From Hymenobacter psoromatis (GTDB taxonomy: Bacteria > Bacteroidota > Bacteroidia > Cytophagales > Hymenobacteraceae), in contig CP014771.1 of the NCBI GenBank assembly GCA_001596155.1, positions 1-64,000 on the forward strand: DNA of 64,000 nucleotides, given 5' to 3'. The position numbers and the translations under genes are program-made. Under the pieces are notes generated by a model that was not told where the DNA came from, searched no databases, and saw nothing but the letters and a program-made list of their open reading frames with translations. Each line of letters starts with the position of its first letter. Within the stretch, counting starts at the first letter, position 1. Positions 53,466-62,715 of this stretch are shown piece after piece.

Positions 53466-54290
53466 ATGGCTCAGACTGTTTTTATCACTGGCACCTCAAC
53501 CGGAATCGGGGCGGCCACCGTGCGGCTTTTTGCCGCGCGCGGCTGGCAGGTAGCCGCCACCATGCGCAACCCCGCCGACGCCACATTCAGCGACTTGCCC
53601 GGCGTGCGCGTGTACGCGCTCGACGTGACGGACGCCGCTTCCGTGCAGCAGGCAGTGGGCCAGGCGCAACACGATTTTGGCCGGCTCGATGTGCTCGTCA
53701 ACAACGCCGGCTACGGCCTGGTGGGGCCGTTTGAAACGGCCACGCCGGCCCAGATTCAGCAGCAGTTTGCCACCAATGTGTTTGGCGTTTTTGCCGTGAT
53801 ACAGGCCGTGCTGCCGGCCATGCGCGCCCAAAAATCCGGCGTTATTCTCAACATTACCTCGGTGGGCGGGCGCACGGGCTTTCCGATGAACTCGCTCTAC
53901 CACGCCACCAAGTTTGGGCTCGATGGCTTTTCGGAGTCGCTCTGGTACGAGCTGGCCCCCTTTGGTATTCAGGTAAAAGTGGTTGCCCCCGGCGGCGTGG
54001 CCACCGATTTTGCCGGCCGCTCCCTGCACATGACGGCCAATCCCAACGACGACACCAACCCCTACGCTGGCCAGATGCGGGCTGTGCTCGACGCCTTCAG
54101 CAGCCGGGGCGGGGCCGCCTCGCAGCCCGAGCAGATTGCCGAAGTCATCTACCAGGCCGCTACCGATGGCACCACGCAGCTCCGCTACATCGCCGGGGCC
54201 GATGCCCAGGGCCTGCTGGCCACCAAGGCTAAAATGCCAGAGAGCGACTTTATGCAGATGATTCAGCAGAATTTCTCGGGTAATCAGTAA
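53466..54290 (+). CDS. Short-chain dehydrogenase/reductase
   Basis: A 274-residue SDR: TVFITGTSTGIGAATVRLFA (nucleotide-binding TGxxxGIG), VLVNNAGYG, ILNITSVGGRTG with the catalytic Ser, and YHATKFGLDG with the Tyr-x-x-x-Lys pair. The substrate is unknown. The start ATG 53466 begins MAQTVFITG; the longer frame has no support. It converges on the LLM oxidoreductase gene. Confidence 0.92.
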   Translation: MAQTVFITGTSTGIGAATVRLFAARGWQVAATMRNPADATFSDLPGVRVYALDVTDAASVQQAVGQAQHDFGRLDVLVNNAGYGLVGPFETATPAQIQQQFATNVFGVFAVIQAVLPAMRAQKSGVILNITSVGGRTGFPMNSLYHATKFGLDGFSESLWYELAPFGIQVKVVAPGGVATDFAGRSLHMTANPNDDTNPYAGQMRAVLDAFSSRGGAASQPEQIAEVIYQAATDGTTQLRYIAGADAQGLLATKAKMPESDFMQMIQQNFSGNQ

Positions 54291-54291
54291 G

Positions 54292-54360
54292 GGGTAGGGC
54301 ACGCTACAGAACGGTCATGCTGAACGCCAACATAACCGTTCTGTAGCGTGCCCTACCCCC
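54292..54360. terminator. 25-bp perfect hairpin between convergent genes
   Basis: Arms 54292-54316 and 54336-54360 are perfect complements and begin GGGGTAGGGCACGC. The loop holds GTCATGCTGAACG, echoing the GTCATGCTGAGC repeat at 60273. Probably a bidirectional terminator built from a dispersed repeat. Confidence 0.75.
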
Positions 54361-54365
54361 CTATG

Positions 54366-55388
54366 TTACTGTAATAATGGACGCACGCGGCTACCCAGCA
54401 GCTCGATGGCGTGCAGCAGTTTTTCGTGCGAGAGGTTGGCGTTATCCATCTGGAACGTGACCCGTGAAATGCCGCCCAGCGCCTGGCTGTGGCGGTTTAT
54501 TTTCGCGGCTACCTCCTCGGGGCCGCCCACCAGCAGCGCGCCGTGCGGCCCGGCCACGGCATCAAACTGCGCCCGCGTGACCGGCGGCCAGCCGCGCTCC
54601 TTGCCAATGGCGGTGAAGGTTTGGGCGTAGCCGGGGTAAAATTCGGCCACGGCTTGTTCGGTGCTATCGGCCACGTAGCCCAGCGAGTGCAGGCCCACTG
54701 GCAGCTGCTCGGGGGCGAAGCCCGCGCGGCGGCCAGCCTCGCGGTATAAGTCCACGAGGGGCCGAAAGCGGTGCGTTTCGCCGCCGATAACGGCCACCAT
54801 CAGCGGCAGGCCCAGGGTGCCGGCCCGCACAAATGACTCGGGCGTGCCGCCTACCCCCAGCCAGATGGGCAGCCGCGCCTGCATCGGCCGCGGGTACACG
54901 CCCTGCCCGGTGAGGGCCGGCCGGTGCTTGCCGGTCCAATGCACGTGCTCTTCGTCGCGCAGGCGCAGCAGCAGGTCAAGCTTTTCTTCAAATAGCGCGT
55001 CGTAGTCGCGCAGGTTCAGCCCAAACAGCGGAAAAGCCTCCGTAAACGAGCCGCGCCCGACCACCATCTCCACGCGCCCCTGGGCAATGAGGTCGAGGGT
55101 AGCAAACTGCTGAAACACCCGCACCGGGTCGGCCGCGCTAAGTACGGTCACGGCGCTGGTCAGCCGGATTTGCGTGGTGCGGGCGGCGGCGGCCCCCAGA
55201 ATCACGGTCGGGGCCGAGTCCAGGAACTCGCGGCGATGGTGCTCGCCCAGCCCAAACACGTCGAGCCCCACCGCGTCGGCGTGCGCGATGCGGTCGAGCA
55301 GCTGGCCCATTGCCTCGGCCCCACTTTGGGCCGGGGTAGTGCCGAAGCCCATATTGGCGGCGGCAAAGCTGTCTATTCCAAGTTGCAT
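54366..55388 (-). CDS. LLM class flavin-dependent oxidoreductase
   Basis: A 340-residue luciferase-like monooxygenase: DVFGLGEHHRREFLDSAPTVIL, IRLTSAVTVLSAADPVRVFQQFATLDLIA, GRVEMVVGRGSF and IWLGVGGTPESFVRAG. Members use FMN or F420; nothing here sets the cofactor. Substrate unknown. Confidence 0.9.
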   Translation of the reverse strand: MQLGIDSFAAANMGFGTTPAQSGAEAMGQLLDRIAHADAVGLDVFGLGEHHRREFLDSAPTVILGAAAARTTQIRLTSAVTVLSAADPVRVFQQFATLDLIAQGRVEMVVGRGSFTEAFPLFGLNLRDYDALFEEKLDLLLRLRDEEHVHWTGKHRPALTGQGVYPRPMQARLPIWLGVGGTPESFVRAGTLGLPLMVAVIGGETHRFRPLVDLYREAGRRAGFAPEQLPVGLHSLGYVADSTEQAVAEFYPGYAQTFTAIGKERGWPPVTRAQFDAVAGPHGALLVGGPEEVAAKINRHSQALGGISRVTFQMDNANLSHEKLLHAIELLGSRVRPLLQ

Positions 55389-55590
55389 AAGTCAGGATTG
55401 GGTTGATGCGGTAAGGCCGCGTTTAAGAGATTTTCGCCTCCTACCCCCGTCATCAAAGAGCAAGAGCTGAAGACTGTTAAGTAGTTGGGATTGTGAGCGG
55501 AAGCCACGTTCCACGGAAGAAATAGCGAACCCAGGAAATCCGGTCGGAAATAAGCATTGGCGCGACGTTTTGGTTGTCAAGAGCCCTTAA

Positions 55591-55626
55591 AAAAGCAAGC
55601 CCGGCCAACGTGCGGTTGGTTGGGCT
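55591..55626 (-). terminator. Terminator after the DEAD helicase gene
   Basis: Read on the minus strand: AGCCC...GGGCT with an inner AAC/GTT stem, then a T6 tract. Confidence 0.5.
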
Positions 55627-55657
55627 CACAGTTTATCAGCTAAAAACAGCCACTTTA

Positions 55658-57343
<1,686 letters not shown>

Positions 57344-57465
57344 AGGTTCAGCTTTATGAAAAATGAATGAAAAAGAGCTGACCTTGCGTTTCCCGGCCAG
57401 CAAACCGCTTGATTTAGAACAAAGGTAAGCTCAATAAGTGCCTCGCTTACGCCTACCTTCGCCCC

Positions 57466-58206
57466 ATGTCCCTTGACCGTTTTTCGGAGCAAGCCGCCCA
57501 GTACGCCCGTTATCGCCTCTCCTACCCACCCGAACTCTACGCCTGGCTGCTGCCACAGGTGCCCAACCGCCTGCGGGCCTGGGACTGCGCCACCGGCAAC
57601 GGCCAGGTGGCCACGGTGCTGGCCGACTATTTTCGCGATGTAGAGGCTACCGACCTCAGCGCCAGCCAGCTAGCCGAAGCCGAGGAGCGGCCCAATATTC
57701 ATTACCAGGTAGCCACGGCCGAGCACACGCCCTTCCCCGACGACTATTTTGACCTGATTACCGTGGGGCAGGCCGTGCACTGGTTCGACCAGGAGGCCTA
57801 TCACCGCGAGGTGCGGCGCGTGGCCGGCCCCGGCACCGTGCTGGCCGAGTGGGGCTACCAGTTTTGCTACACCGACCAACCGGGCCTTAACCAAGTGCTC
57901 AAGCAGTTTTACGACGAAACGTCGGCCCCTTACTGGGATGCCAACCGCCGCCATGTTGAAAACAAGTATGCTGAGCTGCTCTTTCCGTTTGCTCGGGTGC
58001 GGCAGGCTCGGTTTACTGTGACCAAGCACTGGCAGTTAGCCGATATGCTGGGCTACCTGCGCTCGTGGTCGGCCACTGCCAACTATGCCCGGCAGCACGA
58101 CGGGGCCGATATGGTGCTGCTCGTAGCCGACGAGCTGGCGCGCCAGTGGGGGGTAGGGGAGCGAGAAGTAGTATTTCCCATATTTGCGCGGGCCGGCGTA
58201 GTGTAA
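57466..58206 (+). CDS. Class I SAM-dependent methyltransferase
   Basis: A 246-residue protein with a Rossmann methyltransferase core: FSEQAAQYARYRLSYPPEL, WDCATGNGQVATVLADYF (SAM-binding motif I), VEATDLSASQLAEA, and PDDYFDLITVGQAVHWFDQEAYHREV. This resembles the TMT1/Crg1-like family of small-molecule methyltransferases. The substrate is unknown. A 71-codon ORF and a CoA-transferase gene follow on the same strand. Confidence 0.9.
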   Translation: MSLDRFSEQAAQYARYRLSYPPELYAWLLPQVPNRLRAWDCATGNGQVATVLADYFRDVEATDLSASQLAEAEERPNIHYQVATAEHTPFPDDYFDLITVGQAVHWFDQEAYHREVRRVAGPGTVLAEWGYQFCYTDQPGLNQVLKQFYDETSAPYWDANRRHVENKYAELLFPFARVRQARFTVTKHWQLADMLGYLRSWSATANYARQHDGADMVLLVADELARQWGVGEREVVFPIFARAGVV

Positions 58207-58226
58207 TGAATCAGTAATCTTTTTCG

Positions 58227-58442
58227 ATGAAAGCTAAAAAAATTCTCTGCCTGCCCGTCGGTTGGAAAGTGCGCGTGAAGCTGTCGGCCACTGGTACTTA
58301 TACCGTGCTACTCTTCAAGCAGCAGCAAGTTCGCATGGAGTTGATGTGCCAGAAAGCCTCCATTGCGATGGCCGTGTGGGAATGCGTAGCCTGGGCGTCG
58401 CGGGTGCAAACCGATAAAAAGCTACTATATCCATTAACCTGA
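58227..58442 (+). CDS. Small hypothetical protein
   Basis: A 71-residue ORF starting MKAKKILCLPVGWKVRVKL. It lies 20 nt after the methyltransferase gene and its TGA overlaps the next gene's ATG by one base, which suggests translational coupling. No family recognised. It may be real, but codon choice is less GC-rich than its neighbours. Confidence 0.45.
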   Translation: MKAKKILCLPVGWKVRVKLSATGTYTVLLFKQQQVRMELMCQKASIAMAVWECVAWASRVQTDKKLLYPLT

Positions 58443-59566
58443 TGACTGCTACCCTGCCCTTTGACGGCCTGCGCGTGCTGGAGCTGGCTACCGTGCTGGC
58501 TGGCCCGCAAGTGGGCCAGTTTTTTGCCGAATTGGGGGCAGCGGTGCTGAAAATAGAATCGCCCGCCGGCGACGTAACCCGCACCTGGCGCACCGCCGGC
58601 GACGACCCCGAGAGCAGCGTGTCGGCCTATTTTGCCGCCTCCAACTGGGGCAAAACTTCGCTGGTGCTCGACCTGACCCAGCCCACCGCGCAGGCCGAGC
58701 TGCACCGGTTGGCCGCCCAGGCCGATGTGCTGGTGGCCAGCTTCCGGCCCGGTGCTGCCGAGCAGTTGGGCGCCGGCCCTACCCCCCTGCTGGCCCTCAA
58801 CCCGCGCCTCATCTACGCGCACCTCACGGGCTACGGCCCCGCCAGCCCGCGCGTGGGCTACGATGCCGTGCTCCAGGCCGAAACCGGTTTTATGCACCTC
58901 AATGCCGCTGGCCCGGCCGACCCGCCCCAGAAAATGCCGGTGGCTTTTATTGATTTATTCGCCGCGCACCAGCTCAAAGAAGGCATCCTTACGGCACTCT
59001 ACCAGCGCGAAAAAACCGGCCTGGGCGCGCTAGTGGAAGTGAGCCTGCACGACAGCGCGCTAGCCTCGCTGGCCAACCAGGGCGCTACCTGGCTCACCAC
59101 CGGCCACGACCCCGTGCCGCTGGGCTCGGGCCACCCCGGCATTGTGCCCTACGGCACCGTTTACCGCGCCGTCGAGGGCCAGCGGCTGGTGCTGGCCGTG
59201 GGCACCGACGCGCAGTTTCAGCAATTGTGCCTGGTGCTCATGCGCCCGCACTGGGCCGCCGAGCCACGCTTCGCTACCAACCCTGCGCGGGTGCGCCACC
59301 GCCAGGCGCTCGAAGAGCTGCTGCTGGTGCGCATCGCGGAGCTCAACGGCGCGGCCCTGCTGCACGAGCTGGCCCGCCTGGGCGTGCCGGCCGGCGCGGT
59401 GCGCTCGGTGGGCGAGGCCCTGGACCAGGATGCGGCGCGGGCCATGCTGCTGCCCCCGGCGGCTGCCTTTCCCTACCCCGGCCTGCGGACCGTAGCGTTT
59501 CGCAGCTCGGCCTGGCCCACTGCCGCTACCTTGCTGCCCCCCTCGCCGTTGCCCGAGGGGGGGTAG
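58442..59566 (+). CDS. CaiB/BaiF family (class III) CoA-transferase
   Basis: A 374-residue protein: FDGLRVLELATVLAGPQVGQFFAELGAAVLKIE, LVLDLTQPTAQAELHRLAAQADVLVASFRPGAAEQLG, LIYAHLTGYGP, and IDLFAAHQLKEGILTALYQRE with the family's catalytic Asp. Class III enzymes move CoA between carboxylic acids; the acid is unknown. It is slightly shorter than usual at the C-terminus, ending in Pro-rich residues coded by a GGGGGTAGG-type motif. Confidence 0.88.
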   Translation: MTATLPFDGLRVLELATVLAGPQVGQFFAELGAAVLKIESPAGDVTRTWRTAGDDPESSVSAYFAASNWGKTSLVLDLTQPTAQAELHRLAAQADVLVASFRPGAAEQLGAGPTPLLALNPRLIYAHLTGYGPASPRVGYDAVLQAETGFMHLNAAGPADPPQKMPVAFIDLFAAHQLKEGILTALYQREKTGLGALVEVSLHDSALASLANQGATWLTTGHDPVPLGSGHPGIVPYGTVYRAVEGQRLVLAVGTDAQFQQLCLVLMRPHWAAEPRFATNPARVRHRQALEELLLVRIAELNGAALLHELARLGVPAGAVRSVGEALDQDAARAMLLPPAAAFPYPGLRTVAFRSSAWPTAATLLPPSPLPEGG

Positions 59567-59720
59567 GCGCGGTAATTGGACAAGCGCCGCCTTGCAGCGC
59601 CTTCCCAGGCTTTACCGTTGAGGTAATACATTATTCCTCGCCAAGTAATGTAGAAGAGAAGGAAAAGGATAATCTGCTCAAAACCACAGAAGCGTTGGTG
59701 CGCCTGCGCGCCCTGAAACT

Positions 59721-60173
59721 CTAGTTATCGTCGCGCCCGCTGGCGAGGCCGGGAGGCGGCGTGCCCTGATTGCCGCGCACCGTAGGAATGCCCATCTTCT
59801 CCTCGCGCTTCTGCTGGTAGCGCGCGAATTGGGGAGCGGTAAGCACGTCCTTGAGCTGCTCCAGGCGCGCCAATCCAATATCCTCGATATAGCCGCGCAG
59901 CTTGATGGGCTCCTGACGGTAGCGCACGCGGGCTGCCTCCAGGTTGCGCACCGAGTTAGTGTTAATTACCCGGACTTTTTCAACCTGGGCGGGGCTTAGG
60001 CTGAGCGCCTGCGTCATATTAACGGTCAGCGATTCAACCCGGTCGGCCACCGAGCTAAGCCGGGGCGATACGGGTTCAGTGGGCTTAATAACCGCCGAAG
60101 CCAACTGAGCCATTACCGGCGTGGCGGCCAGCGAAATGCCAGCGGCGACCAGAAACATAGGAAAGGGGCGCAT
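59721..60173 (-). CDS. Periplasmic helical protein (Spy-like)
   Basis: A 150-residue exported protein with a signal peptide (ATPVMAQ). The body is helical: LSLSPAQVEKVRVINTNSVRNLEAARVRYR, then LARLEQLKDVLTAPQFARYQQKREEKMG. The pattern resembles LTxxQ/Spy-type periplasmic proteins, but similarity is distant. Single gene; no sigma gene nearby. Confidence 0.6.
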   Translation of the reverse strand: MRPFPMFLVAAGISLAATPVMAQLASAVIKPTEPVSPRLSSVADRVESLTVNMTQALSLSPAQVEKVRVINTNSVRNLEAARVRYRQEPIKLRGYIEDIGLARLEQLKDVLTAPQFARYQQKREEKMGIPTVRGNQGTPPPGLASGRDDN

Positions 60174-60272
60174 AATATAAAAAGTATCGTAAAAATTACG
60201 TAAAGGCTACTTTGGAACGAATGCCTGGTGCAGGCTAAGTACCCGTTGCTAATTAGTTTGCTATAAAAGAAC

Positions 60273-60369
60273 GTCATGCTGAGCTTGCCGAAGCATCTCT
60301 ACCACGAGAGTAATCTCAACGTTTAGAGTGAGTTACGCAGTAGAGATGCTTCAGCAAGCTCAGCATGAC
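60273..60369. repeat. 30-bp hairpin (GTCATGCTGAGC variant of the REP-like family)
   Basis: Arms 60273-60302 and 60340-60369 pair with one G-U. Core GTCATGCTGAGCTTGCCGAA, related to GTCATTCCGAGCTTGCCGAG of copies 1-3. It sits just downstream of the IS110-type transposase gene. Confidence 0.88.
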
Positions 60370-60399
60370 CGTCTACTTTACCATGAACTGTGTTAGAAT

Positions 60400-61389
60400 T
60401 TAAGAGGCCTGGGCCAGTTTCGAGCAAAAATCAGCTTGGTAGGGCACACCCGATTTGATAATAGCAAAGGCCTGCTTGAGGAGTTTGTTGCAGACGGCAA
60501 TCAGGGCTAGTTTCTTGTTCTTGCCTTTGGCCACTAGGCGGTCAAAAAGGGCCGCACAAGCCACGTTCGTTTTCTTGGCCGAAAAGCTGCACATAAAGAG
60601 CTTGCCGCGAATCAGCCCCCCACCCATTTTGGTGATGCGCACCTTCCCGCGGATACTCGTGCCCGAGGTATGCTCGCGGGGGGAGAGACCGGCTAAGGCA
60701 ATGACTTGCCGGTAGTTATCGAAGTGAGTGAAGCCGCCGACAAAGAGCAGTAGCATGCCCGCTGTTTTGCGCCCAATGCCAGGAATGGAGCACAACAGCG
60801 TCATTTCCTGCGCAAAGCGCCGTTCTAACAGGGCCAGTAGTTCGGCCTCTACCGCTTCCACTTGCTGCGTTAAGGTCTTGAGCAGCTGCTGAAGCCGTTT
60901 CAAAGCGAGTTTGCTCACAATAGGTTGGTGCTGTAAGGCTTCCAACGAGTTGCTAATCATCACTTTTTGCTTGAGTAACTGCTCATTGACCTGTTCTAGG
61001 TGCCGGCACTCGACCAGGACCGCTTCGTCCGGCTGCCAGACTTTCAACGGCTGTTGCTGACCATAGCGCAACAACCACTGCGCATCTTTGCGCTCGCTTT
61101 TGCCCTTACCTAAGTGCAGTTGAATGAAGCGTCTAATTACCAGCGGATTGAGCACGGCCACCTGTCCGCCCTGTTCATGCAGGTAGTAAGCCAGGGCCAG
61201 ATTATAGGTGCCCGTGGCTTCCATCACAAACTGGCACTGCCCGCCGCACGCCTTCACTAGCTGCTGAAAGCCCGCTTTGGTATTGCTGACTTCCAGGTGC
61301 TTAATCTGGTCATTTACTTGATAACAGACGGCCAGCGTGGCTTTGCTCACGTCCAGGCCGACAACGGGTAACGAAGAGGCGATAACCAT
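60400..61389 (-). CDS. IS110-family transposase (DEDD type)
   Basis: A 329-residue transposase. The N-terminal RuvC-like DEDD domain shows VVGLDVSKATLAV, the Glu in FVMEATGTYNLALAYYL and Asp in GKSERKDAQWLLRYG. The C-terminal Transposase_20 domain shows LCSIPGIGRKTAGMLLLFVGGF and LAGLSPREHTSGTSIRGK with the conserved Ser region. Complete and uninterrupted. IS110 elements lack classic inverted repeats, and I could not fix their ends. Confidence 0.93.
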   Translation of the reverse strand: MVIASSLPVVGLDVSKATLAVCYQVNDQIKHLEVSNTKAGFQQLVKACGGQCQFVMEATGTYNLALAYYLHEQGGQVAVLNPLVIRRFIQLHLGKGKSERKDAQWLLRYGQQQPLKVWQPDEAVLVECRHLEQVNEQLLKQKVMISNSLEALQHQPIVSKLALKRLQQLLKTLTQQVEAVEAELLALLERRFAQEMTLLCSIPGIGRKTAGMLLLFVGGFTHFDNYRQVIALAGLSPREHTSGTSIRGKVRITKMGGGLIRGKLFMCSFSAKKTNVACAALFDRLVAKGKNKKLALIAVCNKLLKQAFAIIKSGVPYQADFCSKLAQAS

Positions 61390-61501
61390 TAAGTACAGCA
61401 GTAAAAGAGTGGAGAAAAAGTAGTAAAAAAGGACTTCTAGGGTGTCTTTTACTATCCTGATACAGGCTCGGTGGCCTACTGGAACTGTCCAAAGTGACCC
61501 T

Positions 61502-61570
61502 AAAAAAGAGCGGGGATTGTCATGTTAAACGGGCTCCAACGCCCCATAAGATTAGAATCTTATTCCGCTC
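61502..61570 (-). ncRNA. Candidate IS110-associated structured RNA
   Basis: On the minus strand, GAGCGG (61565-61570) pairs with CCGCTC (61508-61513) and is followed by T6. Inside are hairpins AAGATT/AATCTT and GGGC/GCCC. It lies 112 nt upstream of the IS110 transposase start, where IS110-group elements are known to encode a bridge RNA. It could instead be a terminator of a gene end. The rest of 61390-61705 shows no gene. Confidence 0.35.
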
Positions 61571-61705
61571 CTTTCCTTTCATTGGCCCAAATTAGAGGGC
61601 GTACCTGAACATAGGATAAAGTATTTGCCAACGGGTACTTAGATTACGCTAAATCGCTAACGCTGGCAACTACCATTTTGGTGCCGAAGATAGCAATTGC
61701 ACAAA

Positions 61706-61732
61706 AAAAGCCGCTGATTTCCAGCGGCTTTT
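61706..61732 (-). terminator. Terminator of the Sus-like operon
   Basis: AAAAGCCGCTG/CAGCGGCTTTT with a 5-nt loop; on the minus strand it ends in T7, 45 nt after the SusE-like stop. Confidence 0.85.
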
Positions 61733-61776
61733 CATGAAAAATGCAATTTGTTCTAGCATAAGAACCTTGCCGTCGA

Positions 61777-62604
61777 TTACTTAATGGTAAACGTTCCCCC
61801 AGTTGATTTACCGGTCGCATCGAAAGAGCCGGGCGTTAGTAAGATGGTATAAGTGCCATCAGCAGCAACGCTTAGGTTTCCACCATCTTGCGTTAGTGCG
61901 CCACCAGTAGGGACAGCGCCGCCCAGGTTAGCCGTCCAGTCGCTGTTAAAGCGAAATTTATAGCCGGCTGGGCTGGTGCCGGCCAGTGCTTTAATTGGGC
62001 CTTTATACGAATACGTTTTGCTGGCACAATCGTAGGTCATCACTACATCGGTGCTCCACCCGCTTATCGCGTCACCAATAAGGCTCCAGGATTTGGCTGG
62101 TTGCGCGCAGTACACGTACGTGGTGGCCGCCAGCGGTACTACATTAGAAAAAGAGGTAGAATTGGAGGCGTAGCTGGCATTGAGTCGAACTTCTACATCG
62201 GTAGCGGTGCCGGGAGTGAGACCCAGGTTAATGAGCGCCGTATTTAGGTCGCTTACCGTCACGGTAGTAGTCGAAGCCCCGGTTGTTGAAGCACTGCCAG
62301 CCACAATAGAAACCGGCGTAGTGAAATTACTCCCCTTTTTGGCGAACTGCAGATAATACGTGATGGCAGGCAAAGTCGCCGTATTGTCGGAGATGCTCAA
62401 GGACTTAACCGGCGTCCAGGTAAACGTTATCGCGGTGTTAGCAGCATTAGCCTGAGTCAGGGTAACGGTGGTAGCCGAAGCGGTGAGCGTAGGGCTATTG
62501 GAAGGCGTAAGGATGGTGCGTACTTCGTCCTTTTTGCAGGAGGAGAAGCTAATGGACGCGAGCGCAAGTGCTCCAGCCGCGATTCTGATAATCCAAGGTT
62601 TCAT
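61777..62604 (-). CDS. SusE domain lipoprotein
   Basis: A 275-residue outer-membrane lipoprotein (lipobox ISFSSC, then KKDE). The SusE N-terminal Ig-like domain spans about 35-165 (SPTLTASATTVTLTQANAANTAITFTWTP, TVTVSDLNTALINLGLTPG). A C-terminal starch-binding-like domain follows (WSLIGDAISGWSTDVVMTYD, AGYKFRFNSDWTANLGG). It binds glycans at the surface and assists SusC/SusD uptake. It follows the SusD gene on the same strand. Confidence 0.88.
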   Translation of the reverse strand: MKPWIIRIAAGALALASISFSSCKKDEVRTILTPSNSPTLTASATTVTLTQANAANTAITFTWTPVKSLSISDNTATLPAITYYLQFAKKGSNFTTPVSIVAGSASTTGASTTTVTVSDLNTALINLGLTPGTATDVEVRLNASYASNSTSFSNVVPLAATTYVYCAQPAKSWSLIGDAISGWSTDVVMTYDCASKTYSYKGPIKALAGTSPAGYKFRFNSDWTANLGGAVPTGGALTQDGGNLSVAADGTYTILLTPGSFDATGKSTGGTFTIK

Positions 62605-62645
62605 GTAAAGCAGTGGCTAGTGGGTGAAGAAATACTATCCGACGA

Positions 62646-62702
62646 ATTTCTCAGAACTCGGAATCGTTTCACTCAGCGAAACGATTCCGAGTTCTGAGAA
62701 AT
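62646..62702. repeat. 25-bp perfect hairpin between susD- and susE-like genes
   Basis: Arms 62646-62670 and 62678-62702 (ATTTCTCAGAACTCGGAATC...) are perfect complements with a 7-nt loop. Lying inside an operon, it may reduce or stabilise downstream expression. Confidence 0.88.
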
Positions 62703-62715
62703 ACCGTAGTAAAAA

